DNA from: Desulforapulum autotrophicum
GTDB taxonomy: Bacteria; Desulfobacterota; Desulfobacteria; Desulfobacterales; Desulfolunaceae
Assembly: GCA_020723285.1 (NCBI GenBank)
Contig: DYJE01000031.1
Span: 1-63,327, forward strand
DNA: 63,327 nt
Direction of reading: 5' to 3'
The translations under genes and the position numbers were made by a program. Of the stretch, positions 17,773 to 27,165 are shown piece after piece. The notes below the pieces were generated by a model. That model was not told where the DNA came from and did not search any database. It saw only the letters and a program-made list of their open reading frames with translations. How positions within the stretch are numbered: position 1 is the stretch's first letter; the number at the start of each line of letters is the position of its first letter.

Positions 17773-18179
17773 TGGCGAACACCTTTCTGTTAGATACCAA
17801 CATCTGTATCTACATTCAGAGACAGAAACCTGAAAGCGTGTTGAACCGGTTCAAGAATCTCAAACCGGGTGAGGCGGCCATGTCCATCATCACCTGGGGC
17901 GAGTTGTTGTACGGTGCCGAAAAAAGCCGTCAGCGGGATAATGTCCTGTCCCTGCTGTATGAGTTTTCCACGTTTATTCCTGTTCTCCCCATGCCTGAAC
18001 ATGCGGGGCGGAATTATGGAAGAATCCGTGCCTTTCTGGAAATTCAGGGGATGCCCGTCGGAAACAACGATCTGTGGATTGCGGCCCACGCCATAGCGGA
18101 AAACCATATTCTCGTCACCAACAATGAGCGGGAATTTTCCCGAATCCCCGGATTAAATGTCCAGAACTGGGCGAAGTGA
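17772..18179 (+). CDS. vapC: VapC-type PIN-domain ribonuclease toxin
   Basis: A 135-residue PIN nuclease. The acidic residues are in FLLDTNICIYI, WGELLYGAEKS (Glu), NDLWIAAHAIA (Asp) and LVTNNEREFSRI; the last usually reads TND/TNN-E, so the fourth acidic position is the Glu in NERE. Length and order match VapC toxins of the FitB/VapC4 group, which usually cut tRNA or rRNA. Start ATG overlaps the vapB stop. A GTG three bases earlier is an alternative. Confidence 0.92.
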   Translation: MANTFLLDTNICIYIQRQKPESVLNRFKNLKPGEAAMSIITWGELLYGAEKSRQRDNVLSLLYEFSTFIPVLPMPEHAGRNYGRIRAFLEIQGMPVGNNDLWIAAHAIAENHILVTNNEREFSRIPGLNVQNWAK

Positions 18180-18223
18180 TGCTGAAAATTCTAAAAGCAA
18201 ATACATATGTTGAGGAAAAAGTC

Positions 18224-18697
18224 ATGAAAAAGAACCCGATCCTGATTTTTATTTTCATGATCACGTTGACTGTTTTTGCATCCGGTCTTCCCGGATTTGC
18301 CGAATCCCTTTCCACAGGTCAGACCCAGTATGTTCCGGCCTATTCCCACATTTACATCGGCAACAGGGAAAAACCGTTTCTGCTCACCGTTACCCTCCAT
18401 GTGCGGAACGTGGACCCGAAGAACGCCATTACGCTGACGTCCGTGGATTATTACGACAGCAACGGCAGCCTTCTTAAAAAATACCTGCCCCGGCCTCTGA
18501 CGATACGGCCCCTTTCCTCCTCGCGCCATGTGATTCCCCGGAATGAAAAACAGGGTGGAGCCGGAGCCGGGTTCCTGGTCCGCTGGACCTCGGACAAACC
18601 CGTGAACCCGCCCATCGCGGAAACGGTGATGATCGGTGCCGAATCCCAGCAGGGCATCTCCTTTACATCCAGGGGGCAGGTGATTGAAGGGCCATAG
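18224..18697 (+). CDS. secreted DUF3124 protein
   Basis: The 157-residue protein starts at 18224, where GAGGAAAAA precedes the ATG, with a signal peptide ending near LPGFAES. The mature part matches DUF3124: YVPAYSHIYIGNREKPFLLT, TLHVRNVDPKNAITLTSVDYY, LTIRPLSSSRHVIPR and FLVRW. The family is periplasmic beta-rich and uncharacterised. It follows vapC by 44 bp, but the pairing is probably accidental. Confidence 0.82.
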   Translation: MKKNPILIFIFMITLTVFASGLPGFAESLSTGQTQYVPAYSHIYIGNREKPFLLTVTLHVRNVDPKNAITLTSVDYYDSNGSLLKKYLPRPLTIRPLSSSRHVIPRNEKQGGAGAGFLVRWTSDKPVNPPIAETVMIGAESQQGISFTSRGQVIEGP

Positions 18698-18707
18698 CAG
18701 GGATGAA

Positions 18708-18742
18708 CGTTGAACATCGAACGTTCAACGTCCAACATCGAA
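18708..18742 (+). repeat. five degenerate 7-bp tandem repeats
   Basis: Five consecutive heptamers: CGTTGAA, CATCGAA, CGTTCAA, CGTCCAA, CATCGAA (consensus CRTYSAA). The same heptads make up the repeat block at 63.0-63.3 kb. They lie between the DUF3124 stop and the flavoprotein start. Confidence 0.85.
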
Positions 18743-18779
18743 TGAAGGAAAACTCCATTTTTATATATAAAGGCCGGGC

Positions 18780-20321
18780 ATGAGCGACAAACGGGTAGAA
18801 ATCATGGTGGAGCCTGATCAGGCGGATCAGGCGGGAATCATAAGGCAGCTGGCTCTGGGCAAGGCGGGTATGCAAGATGACGCGGACGTGGCGGTGCGAG
18901 TGCTGCGACGGTCCGTGGACGCCCGTTCCCGGCGGCCGAAAATCGTGCTCAGCGTGGCTGTGGGGCCGGAGCCGGAAAAAGACCGGGCCTACCGACTCCA
19001 GCCTGCGCCTTCAAAAGGAAAAACAGCCGTTGTGGTGGGGGCGGGACCCGCCGGGTATTTCGCGGCTCTAAGGCTTCTGGAAAAAGGGGTGAAACCCCTG
19101 GTGCTGGAACGCGGACGCGATGTGACGAGCCGCAGGAAAGATATCCGGCGGCTGTACACCCCCGGCATTGTGAACCCCCATTCCAACTACTGTTTCGGGG
19201 AGGGCGGTGCCGGAACCTATTCCGACGGCAAGCTGTACACCCGGTCCACCAAACGGGGGGATGTGGACCGGATCCTGGACATCTTCGTGGCCCACGGCGC
19301 GTCCCCGGACATCCGTATCGACGCCCACGCCCACATCGGTTCCAACAGGCTTCCCGGCATCGTGAAAGCCATCCGTGAAACCATCCTCGGTGCCGGGGGA
19401 GAGATCCGTTTCGACTCCTTTGTGGACGATATCCTCATCAAGGACGGGCGGGCTGTCGGCGTGCGTGTGAACGGCTCGGAAACCGTGCCCGGTGACGCCG
19501 TCATCCTCGCCACCGGCCATTCCGCCCGAGACGTCTACCGGCTGATGGTTGAAAAGAACATTCCGGTGGAAGCCAAGCCGTTTGCCCTGGGGGTCCGTAT
19601 CGAACACCCCCAGGATGTCATCGACGGCATTTTTTACCGCCAGAATCCCAGGAATCCCCACCTGCCTCCCGCCAGCTACCGCATCGCCTGCCAGGTGGAC
19701 GGGCGGGGTGTATACTCGTTCTGCATGTGTCCCGGAGGTCATGTGGTTCCGGCCTCCACAGCCCCCGGCGAGCTGGTGCTGAACGGCATGAGCATGGCCC
19801 GTCGGGGCGGACTTTTTGCCAACGCCGGGCTGGTGGTGGAGCTGCGCCTGGAAGACATGGGTGTTTCAGGCCCTCTGGGTGCCATGGATTTTCAGGCCGC
19901 CGTGGAACACGCCATGTTTGCGGCGGGTCAGATAGGAGACCAGCGCGCCCCGGCCCAGACCCTTTCGGATTTTCTGTCAGGCCGGGTCCGGGATATCCAA
20001 GGGAAAAGTTCCTATGTCCCCGGCGTTTTTCCGGCCCCCTTGCATACCCTTCTGCCCCCAGGTGTCGTCAGCCGCCTTCGGGGGGCGCTGACCCTCTTCG
20101 GGAAAAAATACAAGGGGTTCGATACCGGCGAGGCCCTTCTTCTGGGTGTGGAGTCCCGCACCAGTTCGCCGGTTCGGATCGTTCGGGAGCCGGTGACATT
20201 GATGAGCCCCGGCGTCCTGGGCCTGTTTCCCTGCGGTGAAGGGGCGGGATACGCCGGGGGCATTGTTTCGGCGGCCATGGACGGGGAACATGTGGCCGAT
20301 CACGTGATCGGGTTTGTTTGA
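18780..20321 (+). CDS. FAD-dependent dehydrogenase (COG2509 family)
   Basis: A 513-residue flavoprotein. After about 80 N-terminal residues a dinucleotide-binding motif appears (VVGAGPAGYFAALRLLEKG, then LERGRDV). NPHSNYCFGEGGAGTYSDGK and TRSTKRGDVDRIL are diagnostic for the COG2509 FAD-dependent dehydrogenases. ILATGHSARDVY and GLFPCGEGAGYAGGIVSAA close the FAD site. These are conserved but poorly characterised cytoplasmic oxidoreductases, probably related to geranylgeranyl reductase/HI0933-like proteins. AAAGG precedes the ATG. Confidence 0.9.
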   Translation: MSDKRVEIMVEPDQADQAGIIRQLALGKAGMQDDADVAVRVLRRSVDARSRRPKIVLSVAVGPEPEKDRAYRLQPAPSKGKTAVVVGAGPAGYFAALRLLEKGVKPLVLERGRDVTSRRKDIRRLYTPGIVNPHSNYCFGEGGAGTYSDGKLYTRSTKRGDVDRILDIFVAHGASPDIRIDAHAHIGSNRLPGIVKAIRETILGAGGEIRFDSFVDDILIKDGRAVGVRVNGSETVPGDAVILATGHSARDVYRLMVEKNIPVEAKPFALGVRIEHPQDVIDGIFYRQNPRNPHLPPASYRIACQVDGRGVYSFCMCPGGHVVPASTAPGELVLNGMSMARRGGLFANAGLVVELRLEDMGVSGPLGAMDFQAAVEHAMFAAGQIGDQRAPAQTLSDFLSGRVRDIQGKSSYVPGVFPAPLHTLLPPGVVSRLRGALTLFGKKYKGFDTGEALLLGVESRTSSPVRIVREPVTLMSPGVLGLFPCGEGAGYAGGIVSAAMDGEHVADHVIGFV

Positions 20322-20456
20322 CAATCCCGCTGAATCTTTTTCTTGAATCTCATTCAATACATGTGGTAAACACGACTTTGCATGTGTAAAAATTCAAGAC
20401 GACCGCCAAGGCCTGAACCGATCTGAGAGCCTTAAATCCAGACTGTTCCGCTTGGG

Positions 20457-20469
20457 CGGCATAATGCCG
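20457..20469 (+). promoter_or_regulatory. palindrome just before the AraC-type gene
   Basis: CGGCATAATGCCG is a perfect 13-bp inverted repeat ending 2 bp before the ATG at 20472, in the place where a Shine-Dalgarno sequence would be. It could be an autoregulatory operator or translation-blocking hairpin. Confidence 0.35.
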
Positions 20470-20471
20470 AC

Positions 20472-22172
20472 ATGAAAAAAAACCTTTTTGATTCAGATCA
20501 GTTCGACACCCTCAAAACCTGGACACGGCAGGGTATTTTCTTTTTCGGCCTGCTGTGCATGGTTCTGATCATCGCGTACCCTTACACTCAGCCCAAATCC
20601 CCTAAGCCACTGACCGTGTTGAACGGACCCTGGAAAATGTCCATGGAGGACAACCCGGCGTTTTCAGATCCGGAGTTTGATGACTCATCCTGGGAAAGCC
20701 TGGATCTGCCGGGAAGCCTGGTGCGTCCCATGATCGAAAAAACAGGAAGATCCATAGGGGTGTGCTGGCTCAGAAAAACGGTGACGGTGGACACGGACAC
20801 CCGGCGTGAGGATCTGGGCCTGATGCTCGGCCGTATCGGCAACGCCGATGAAACCTTTGTGAACGGCAAACCTGTGGGCGGCCTCGGGCATTTCCCCCCC
20901 GAGGAATTCGCCATGTGGAATTTCCCGAGAAACTACAGAATCCCCGAGAACATCGTCCTTTTCGGAGGAAAAAACGTCATCGCCATCCGGGTGAATGTCC
21001 ACGGCATGGGCGAGATTCTGGGCGATCTTGGACTCACTTACCACAAGGACCTCACGCCCTGCGCCGACACCGCCCGTTTCATCCATGTGTCCATGGGGTA
21101 TGTGGCCATTGCCATGGGCATGGCCCTGTTCATGATTTTCAGCTTCTTTTCCCTGAAGCGTTTCGAAACCGAAGAGTACATGTACCACAGCCTTCAGCTG
21201 GGGATAGGGTTGCCCATTGTCCTTGAAATATGCAACCTCTGGCCCATCTACCCCAGCCAGCTCGCCCGGCTGAAAATCCTGGCCTTTTCATGGGCACTTC
21301 TCAACGTGCTTCACCCCATATCCCTTCACCGGACCTACAACTTTGAAAGGCCGTGGATGGAGCGGTTTCTGTGGTTTTACATCGCCGTGGTGAGCGTTTT
21401 CTGCCTGTTTATCACCGGGGAGGACGCGATACGGTCCCACGGCTCCATTCTTATCGCCACGGCCACCGCCATCGGTTTCTACAACTTGAGCTGTCATGTG
21501 TCGGCTTTGATCAAACGAAGCCCTTACGCCCGGGTTTTCAGCTTTTTCGGAATTGCCGTGGTGCTCTGCGCCATTCACGACGGGTTCTGTTATCTAGGCA
21601 AATTTTCCCCGGTGACGGTGAACATGTTCGGATACGTTCCCGAGGTGATGATTTTCCATGTGGGAGCGGTTTTTCTGTACATGGGCATCGCCATCATCCT
21701 GGTTTCCAAATTCATCGCCATCACCGAGGATGTGGAGGCACTGAACGAAAATCTTGAAACCTACATCCACGAAAACGCCCGGCTCAGCCAGAAACTGGAA
21801 GATTCGGGGCTGAAAAAGAAACCGCTGGCCCTGTCATCCGGCGCTGAAGAAAAAATCAAATACGCCATTCAGCATATCCACCAGAACTACACGGACCCGG
21901 ATCTGACAAGGGAGAGCCTCGCGGACCAGGTGGGCATCCATCCGGACAGTTTCGGCCGGCTTTTCAAAAAATACACGGGCAGAAAACTCGGGGATTTCAT
22001 CTATGAAATCAGGATCGAGGAAGCGGCCAGGCGTCTCCGGGAAGACAACACCAATGTCATCGATATTGCCTTTGACGTGGGATTTGAAAGCATCCGGACG
22101 TTCAACAGGATTTTCCCCAAATTCATGGACACCACGCCCAACCGATACCGGAGCCTTCATCAGAGGGAGTGA
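20472..22172 (+). CDS. membrane-bound AraC-family regulator with extracytoplasmic sensor
   Basis: A 566-residue one-component sensor. After a membrane helix (about 20-38) comes an extracytoplasmic jelly-roll domain like glycoside hydrolase family 2 sugar-binding folds (FDDSSWESLDLPGSL, CWLRKTVTV, DETFVNGKPVGGLG). About seven membrane helices follow (residues 215-420), matching the 7TMR-DISM plan, then a coiled coil and a C-terminal AraC helix-turn-helix (LTRESLADQVGIHPDSFGRL and IDIAFDVGFESIRTFNRIF). It should bind a periplasmic ligand, perhaps a sugar, and control genes directly from the membrane. Target unknown. No clear ribosome binding site precedes the ATG. Confidence 0.85.
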   Translation: MKKNLFDSDQFDTLKTWTRQGIFFFGLLCMVLIIAYPYTQPKSPKPLTVLNGPWKMSMEDNPAFSDPEFDDSSWESLDLPGSLVRPMIEKTGRSIGVCWLRKTVTVDTDTRREDLGLMLGRIGNADETFVNGKPVGGLGHFPPEEFAMWNFPRNYRIPENIVLFGGKNVIAIRVNVHGMGEILGDLGLTYHKDLTPCADTARFIHVSMGYVAIAMGMALFMIFSFFSLKRFETEEYMYHSLQLGIGLPIVLEICNLWPIYPSQLARLKILAFSWALLNVLHPISLHRTYNFERPWMERFLWFYIAVVSVFCLFITGEDAIRSHGSILIATATAIGFYNLSCHVSALIKRSPYARVFSFFGIAVVLCAIHDGFCYLGKFSPVTVNMFGYVPEVMIFHVGAVFLYMGIAIILVSKFIAITEDVEALNENLETYIHENARLSQKLEDSGLKKKPLALSSGAEEKIKYAIQHIHQNYTDPDLTRESLADQVGIHPDSFGRLFKKYTGRKLGDFIYEIRIEEAARRLREDNTNVIDIAFDVGFESIRTFNRIFPKFMDTTPNRYRSLHQRE

Positions 22173-22448
22173 TCAGAACCGCCTTTTTTTCTGCTGTTTT
22201 TTCCGGCTTCGCTCATCCTGCTGGGTGATTTTGATGCGCTGGCCTTTCATCTCCTTGCCGTTCAAGGCTTTGGTGGCTTTGTCCGCTTCGGAATTGTCAG
22301 GCATTTCAACAAAGCCGAACCCCTTGGACATGCCTGAAAACCGGTCCTTGATGATCTTGATTTCCGACACGTTTCCGAAAACCGTAAACGCTTTCCGCAA
22401 ATCATCTTCCGTGACACTGGTGCTCAGGTTCCCGATATGGAAATTCAT
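22173..22448 (-). CDS. RRM-domain RNA-binding protein
   Basis: A 91-residue single RNA-recognition-motif protein: RNP2 is FHIGNLS and RNP1 is KGFGFVEM, both with the aromatic contacts. A basic tail (RSRKKQQKKRRF) follows. Such small RRM proteins in bacteria are often cold-induced RNA chaperones. Its stop abuts the stop of the convergent AraC-type gene with no spacer, so the two transcripts overlap. AAAGGA precedes the start. Confidence 0.93.
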   Translation of the reverse strand: MNFHIGNLSTSVTEDDLRKAFTVFGNVSEIKIIKDRFSGMSKGFGFVEMPDNSEADKATKALNGKEMKGQRIKITQQDERSRKKQQKKRRF

Positions 22449-22725
22449 GGGTCGTTCCTTTCTTGTCTTTGATACCGTTCATGGTGTCTTTGAGGTGTGT
22501 ACGGCCCGGATGGAGAATGAGGAAGGACATCACCTGTCGTGGTGTGGTGCTGACCCGTTATAGGGAATTCAACGTATAAGTGCAACGTTTCTTTATGATT
22601 TACATCCATTTGAAAACACCCTATAAAACGTCGATGGTATTCAGCGATGACTCTCCCCAAGACGCATGACGCGGCACACGGGGCTTATCTGACGCACACA
22701 AAACAGCAGACCGGAGTGGAAATCC

Positions 22726-23934
22726 ATGGCCAGAGCAAAAAAAAAGGGATCTTCAAACACGATGAAAAGAACGGTTCCGGTGTCTGATATTTCGGATCGT
22801 TGTGATTCGTTATCCACTCCCAAGAAGCCGCTCGGAAAAACCGACCGTGTGTCCATCAACCCCCATTACGTGCTTTTTTTTCTGATGATTTCTGTGTTCC
22901 TGGGGTGTTTTGTCCTTCTTCGTCCCTACATCCACACCATTCTCCTTTCGGTGATTCTCACCTTTGTGGCCAGTCCCGTTCACGAAAGAATCGAAGGTTT
23001 TTTCAAAGGCCGGAAAAATCTCGCGGCGTCGGTGTCCTGCCTTCTGCTCACCCTGGTGGTGGTGCTGCCGATTTTTTTCATGCTGTTTTCCCTGATCCGT
23101 CAGGCGGTGTCATCGTTTGCCGCCATCAGCGAATTCATTGCCTCGGGCAAGGCGGAAGCCCTTCTCCGCCACCCCATGGCCGTCAAACTTGGAGATATGG
23201 TCCGCCATGTATTGCCGGACATCAGGAACATGTTTCCCGATCTCGCCTCGGTGAAACCGGACAAGCTGGCCATGGAGACAAGCGCATCCCTGGGCAAGGC
23301 TTTTCTCAACCAGAGCGGACGGATCGCCGGGAATATCGGATCGCTGATCACCCATTTTTTCCTGATGCTGTTCACGTTTTTCTTCATGATCCGCGATGAG
23401 GCCCACCTTTTGGACAGACTGCTTCACCTCGTGCCCCTCACCGATACCCAGGAGCGCCAGATCATCGGAAAAATCAAGGATGTGGCCCGATCGGCCCTTC
23501 TTGGAACCTTCGTCACCGCTTTGGCCCAGGGTGCCGCGGGCGGACTGGCTTTTTTCTTCTGCGGCCTTCCGGGACTTTTCTGGGGCATGGTCATGGCCTT
23601 TGCCTCCCTGATCCCCATGGTGGGAACAGCCTTGATCTGGGGTCCGGCCTGTCTGTATCTGGTGTTTTCCGGGCAGGGCTGGCATGCCGCAGGTCTTGCC
23701 GTCTGGTGCGTGGTGGTGGTGGGCGGCATCGACAATTTCGTGCGCCCCATGTTCATGCAGGGCGGTTCGGACATGCACACCCTGGTCATCTTTTTCTCCA
23801 TCCTCGGGGGAATCAACACCTTCGGACTGCTGGGCCTTCTTTACGGCCCCCTTCTCTTCGGACTGGCCCTGGTCCTTCTGTACATCTACGGCATGGAATT
23901 CCGGACGTTTCTTGACGATCAGGATCGGCGCTGA
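22726..23934 (+). CDS. AI-2E family transporter/permease
   Basis: A 402-residue PerM/YdiK-type membrane protein: a charged N-terminal 45 residues, then paired helices (VLFFLMISVFLGCFVLLRPY and ILLSVILTFVASPVHERI), a cytosolic middle, and a helical C-terminus with FCGLPGLFWGMVMAFASLIP and GGINTFGLLGLLYGPLLFGL, typical of the family. Substrates range from autoinducer-2 to ions and are unknown here. GGAG lies upstream of the ATG. Confidence 0.92.
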   Translation: MARAKKKGSSNTMKRTVPVSDISDRCDSLSTPKKPLGKTDRVSINPHYVLFFLMISVFLGCFVLLRPYIHTILLSVILTFVASPVHERIEGFFKGRKNLAASVSCLLLTLVVVLPIFFMLFSLIRQAVSSFAAISEFIASGKAEALLRHPMAVKLGDMVRHVLPDIRNMFPDLASVKPDKLAMETSASLGKAFLNQSGRIAGNIGSLITHFFLMLFTFFFMIRDEAHLLDRLLHLVPLTDTQERQIIGKIKDVARSALLGTFVTALAQGAAGGLAFFFCGLPGLFWGMVMAFASLIPMVGTALIWGPACLYLVFSGQGWHAAGLAVWCVVVVGGIDNFVRPMFMQGGSDMHTLVIFFSILGGINTFGLLGLLYGPLLFGLALVLLYIYGMEFRTFLDDQDRR

Positions 23935-24048
23935 TTCCAGTTCCCCATCCAAAAGAGCGATAGACAACCAATGAATTGTTCGATATTATTGTAAAAAACG
24001 CTGCATTATTCCATTACAGACAAACGGCATCCATTCTTTTCGACAGGT

Positions 24049-24069
24049 CTGACCCTTAAAACGGGTCAG
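24049..24069 (+). other. hairpin upstream of the PhnD-like operon
   Basis: CTGACCC (24049-24055) pairs with GGGTCAG (24063-24069) around TTAAAAC, 51 bp before the start of the binding-protein gene. No T tract follows, so it may be an operator or leader hairpin. Confidence 0.4.
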
Positions 24070-24120
24070 CATATGATTCAGTGTGATTCATCGCTATGTT
24101 TCCTTGACGAAGGAGATACC

Positions 24121-25041
24121 ATGAAATGGTTCGAACCGCTCATTGTGGCGATTTTGTCATTATCGGCCCTATTTCCGTCATGTGATCGAAAAACCGAGGA
24201 AAAGGGACCGGAGTATACAGCGGCCACGGTTGAGTCAGAAAAAATCCCGTACCGTTTCGCGGTCCATCCCCTGCACAATCCAGAAATGCTTGGTAAACTT
24301 TACCAGCCTTTGATGAATTATCTCTCGAAAAACATTCCGGGAGTCACATTCGTACTGGAATCATCGAGGGATTACGCCAATTTCGAAGCGAAATACAAAG
24401 AGGGCCGCCTGGCTTTCATTCTGCCCAATCCGTGGCAGACCCTCCAGGCGATGAACTGCGGCTACGAGGTCATTGCCATGGCTGGAGATCCCCAAGATTT
24501 CAAAGGGCTCTTCATTTTAAGAAAGGACAGCGACGTTAAAAAGCCGGCCGACCTCAGGGGAAAAATCGTCAGCTATCCCGCTCCCACAGCTCTTGCCGCA
24601 TGCATCATGCCCCAGTATTTTCTTTACGAACACGGAGTCGATGTCAACCACGGGATTGAGAACCGTTACGTGGGATCCCAGGAATCTTCCATCATGAACG
24701 TGTACCTCGGATTGAGTGCGGCCGGTGCCACATGGCCGCCTCCCTGGCGGAATTTCATGAAAGATCATCCAAAGGAAGCCGAAGCCCTCGAAGTCAAATG
24801 GGAAACACCTTCCCTTATCAACAATTCGCTCATGGCGCGGAAGAACCTGCCGGACGCGCTGAAGCGGAAGGTGTGTGACCTTCTCCTCCAACTCCGGCAG
24901 TCCACTGAAGGCAAAGCCATTCTTTCGGACATGGAAACATCCGGTTTTTATAATGCCGACGACAGGAGTTACGATGTGGTCAGGAGTTATGTGGCCCGTT
25001 TTGAAAAAACAGTGAGAAACGTCGATGGGGCACAGCCGTAA
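24121..25041 (+). CDS. PhnD-like periplasmic binding lipoprotein
   Basis: A 306-residue phosphate/phosphite/phosphonate-type (PhnD) substrate-binding protein: RFAVHPLHNPEMLGKLYQPL, a middle LIFILPNPW-like segment (AFILPNPWQTLQAMNCGYEV), then FILRKDSDVKKPADLRGKIV. The signal sequence ends FPSC, a weak lipobox because Pro is at -2. I start at 24121, preceded by GAAGGAGATACC. No ABC ATPase or permease gene accompanies it; a histidine kinase follows 58 bp later. It therefore probably presents a ligand to that kinase instead of feeding a transporter (inference). Confidence 0.85.
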   Translation: MKWFEPLIVAILSLSALFPSCDRKTEEKGPEYTAATVESEKIPYRFAVHPLHNPEMLGKLYQPLMNYLSKNIPGVTFVLESSRDYANFEAKYKEGRLAFILPNPWQTLQAMNCGYEVIAMAGDPQDFKGLFILRKDSDVKKPADLRGKIVSYPAPTALAACIMPQYFLYEHGVDVNHGIENRYVGSQESSIMNVYLGLSAAGATWPPPWRNFMKDHPKEAEALEVKWETPSLINNSLMARKNLPDALKRKVCDLLLQLRQSTEGKAILSDMETSGFYNADDRSYDVVRSYVARFEKTVRNVDGAQP

Positions 25042-25099
25042 TTATTATTCACCTCGAGTGTCACGTGCATATCACCAAGGAAATTCACAAGGTGCCGTC

Positions 25100-26626
25100 A
25101 TGAAATCAGAGAGGTTTCCATCTTTTTTTCATTCCTTCAAATTCAAACTCATCCTGGGCGTCGCCGTTGTACATGCCGTCATGATGTCCCTGTTCATCTG
25201 GGATCTCGTATACCGCCATCAGGCCATGCTTCTGGAACGCCAGACCGAACAGGCCAACGCCTTGACCCATTCCCTTGCCACGTCATCCTGCGTCTGGCTC
25301 GCTTCGCACGATATCGCCGGCCTTCAGGAAATCATCGATGCCCAGCGAAGGTATCCCGAACTCGTCTATGCCATGATCACCAACGAAAACGGGAAAGTCC
25401 TGGCCCATACGGACATGAAAAAAATCGGCCTTCGAGCACTCGGCATGCCTGATGAAAAAAAACATACCGTGTTGAACAGTTCGAGCAGCCTTGTGGACGT
25501 GGCGTCTCCCGTCATGCTGAACGACCGGTTCATCGGCTGGGTAAGGCTTGGAACAGGCCAGGCCGATGCCGCCATCAAAATGCGCGCGATCATGAGGAAC
25601 GGAATTTTATACGCTCTTGTCGCGATCATCGTGGGTTCGATCCTCGCCTGGCTCCTTGGCAGGCAGATCACGGGGCGGATCTATGCCATAAAGAAAACCA
25701 TCGATACCGTGAATTCAGGGGAAAAGTCATGCCGGACCGGTCTTGCCGGTTTGGATGAGATATCGGTTCTTTCAGGTGAGTTCGACAGGATGCTGGACAA
25801 CCTGGACCGGCGCGAGGAAGCATTGAAACGCGCCGAACAGGAGCTCAAAACCATCAATGAAAACCTTGAAAACATGGTCGCTGAAAGGACCAGGGACCTT
25901 GAGAGGAGCAACACTGAGCTTGAGGGGTTCGCATACGTGATCTCCCACGACCTCCAGGAGCCTCTCCGGAAGATCGGGTCCTATCTCGATCTCCTGAAAG
26001 AGGAATACGAAGGCCATCTGAACGAGGAAGCCCTTTCCTACATCGGCTCTGCGGTCGACGGTGCCTACCGGATGAAGGACATGATCGGCGACCTCCTGGC
26101 CCTGTCGAGGGTGGGGACCCGGCCCGATCCGTTCAAGGAAGTCGACAGCGGCAAAGCGGTGGAACTGGCCGTAAGGGACCTGGAAATCGCAGTCGGGGAA
26201 AGCGGCGCAAAAATATCGTGGAACAGCCTTCCTACCGTTCACGCGGATCCGGGTCAGCTCAACCAGCTTCTCTCCAATCTGATCGGTAACGCCATCAAGT
26301 ACAGGGGGGACGTCTCTCCGGAAATCACGGTTTCTGCGGTAAGAGACAACACCGGCTGGCGGTTTTGTGTCAAGGATAACGGCATCGGATTCGACATGAA
26401 GTTCGCCGACAGGATTTTCCAGATATTCCAGAGGCTTCACACCCGGCGGGAATATCCGGGGACAGGCATAGGGCTGGCTTTATGCAAAAAAATCGTGGAA
26501 AGGCACGGGGGCCGGATCTGGGTTTTGACGGAGCCGGGAAAAGGAAGCGAGTTTTTTTTCACTCTTCCGGCGGCACCCCAGGCACCACCGGATGGGAAAA
26601 GGCCAATTGACTTTCAAACCTTTTGA
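25100..26626 (+). CDS. membrane sensor histidine kinase
   Basis: A 508-residue kinase starting at 25100 (AAGGTG upstream). TM1 is at about 13-35, followed by a single-Cache-like sensor (YPELVYAMITNENGKVLAHTD), TM2 near 170-190, HAMP, and a coiled coil. The H-box region ELEGFAYVISHDLQEPLRKI is of the phytochrome-like type that partners lone receivers. N-box NLIGNAIKYRG, G1 VKDNGIGFDM and G2 GTGIGLALCKKI are intact. It lies between the PhnD-like protein and a lone receiver, so all are likely one pathway. Confidence 0.93.
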   Translation: MKSERFPSFFHSFKFKLILGVAVVHAVMMSLFIWDLVYRHQAMLLERQTEQANALTHSLATSSCVWLASHDIAGLQEIIDAQRRYPELVYAMITNENGKVLAHTDMKKIGLRALGMPDEKKHTVLNSSSSLVDVASPVMLNDRFIGWVRLGTGQADAAIKMRAIMRNGILYALVAIIVGSILAWLLGRQITGRIYAIKKTIDTVNSGEKSCRTGLAGLDEISVLSGEFDRMLDNLDRREEALKRAEQELKTINENLENMVAERTRDLERSNTELEGFAYVISHDLQEPLRKIGSYLDLLKEEYEGHLNEEALSYIGSAVDGAYRMKDMIGDLLALSRVGTRPDPFKEVDSGKAVELAVRDLEIAVGESGAKISWNSLPTVHADPGQLNQLLSNLIGNAIKYRGDVSPEITVSAVRDNTGWRFCVKDNGIGFDMKFADRIFQIFQRLHTRREYPGTGIGLALCKKIVERHGGRIWVLTEPGKGSEFFFTLPAAPQAPPDGKRPIDFQTF

Positions 26627-26660
26627 ATTTGCTTACTAAAGTTGAGCACAGGAGAATGTT

Positions 26661-27113
26661 ATGAAAAATGAGCCGATGAAGTCAATCATCCTGTTGCTCG
26701 TCGACGATGACACCGACGATGTCAGACTGACCCGTAAGGCATTGACCAGAAAAAACCTGAGAATAGATGTCCATGATGTCCAGAATGGGATCGAGGCCCT
26801 TGCGTTTTTAAGGAAACAGGGAAAATTCAAGGACAAGCCCACACCGGACCTGATTCTTACGGACCTGAACATGCCGAAAATGGACGGTCGTGAACTGCTG
26901 CAAGAAATCAATATGGACGAGGCGCTGAGAGACATCCCCCTCATCGTATTGACCACGTCTTCCGGTGAGGAGGATATCCTTCACGCCTACAAGATGAACG
27001 CCAACTGCTTCATCACCAAACCCGTGGGATGGAAGGAGTTTATCCGGGTCGTCGAGTATATCGACGGATTCTGGTTCAATATCGCCAAGCTTCCGGGGGA
27101 TATCACCCGTTGA
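26661..27113 (+). CDS. single-domain response regulator (Rcp1-like)
   Basis: A 150-residue receiver with no output domain. DDDTDDVRLTRKAL holds the acidic pocket, the phosphoacceptor Asp is in ILTDLNMPKMDG, and the Lys is in FITKPVGWKEF. The insertion FLRKQGKFKDKPTPDLI is typical of the Rcp1 subgroup that partners phytochrome-like kinases. It lies 34 bp after such a kinase and 52 bp before the hybrid kinase; AGGAG precedes it. Probably a relay or protein-protein output. Confidence 0.93.
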   Translation: MKNEPMKSIILLLVDDDTDDVRLTRKALTRKNLRIDVHDVQNGIEALAFLRKQGKFKDKPTPDLILTDLNMPKMDGRELLQEINMDEALRDIPLIVLTTSSGEEDILHAYKMNANCFITKPVGWKEFIRVVEYIDGFWFNIAKLPGDITR

Positions 27114-27165
27114 TGCATTGACCTGTTAATGTCACTTGTTTACGAATCGTAACAAGGGGTCGCGT

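Noticed and set aside
24121-25041. Start of a phosphonate ABC transport operon
   Set aside because: No phnC or phnE-like gene follows; the next genes encode signalling proteins.
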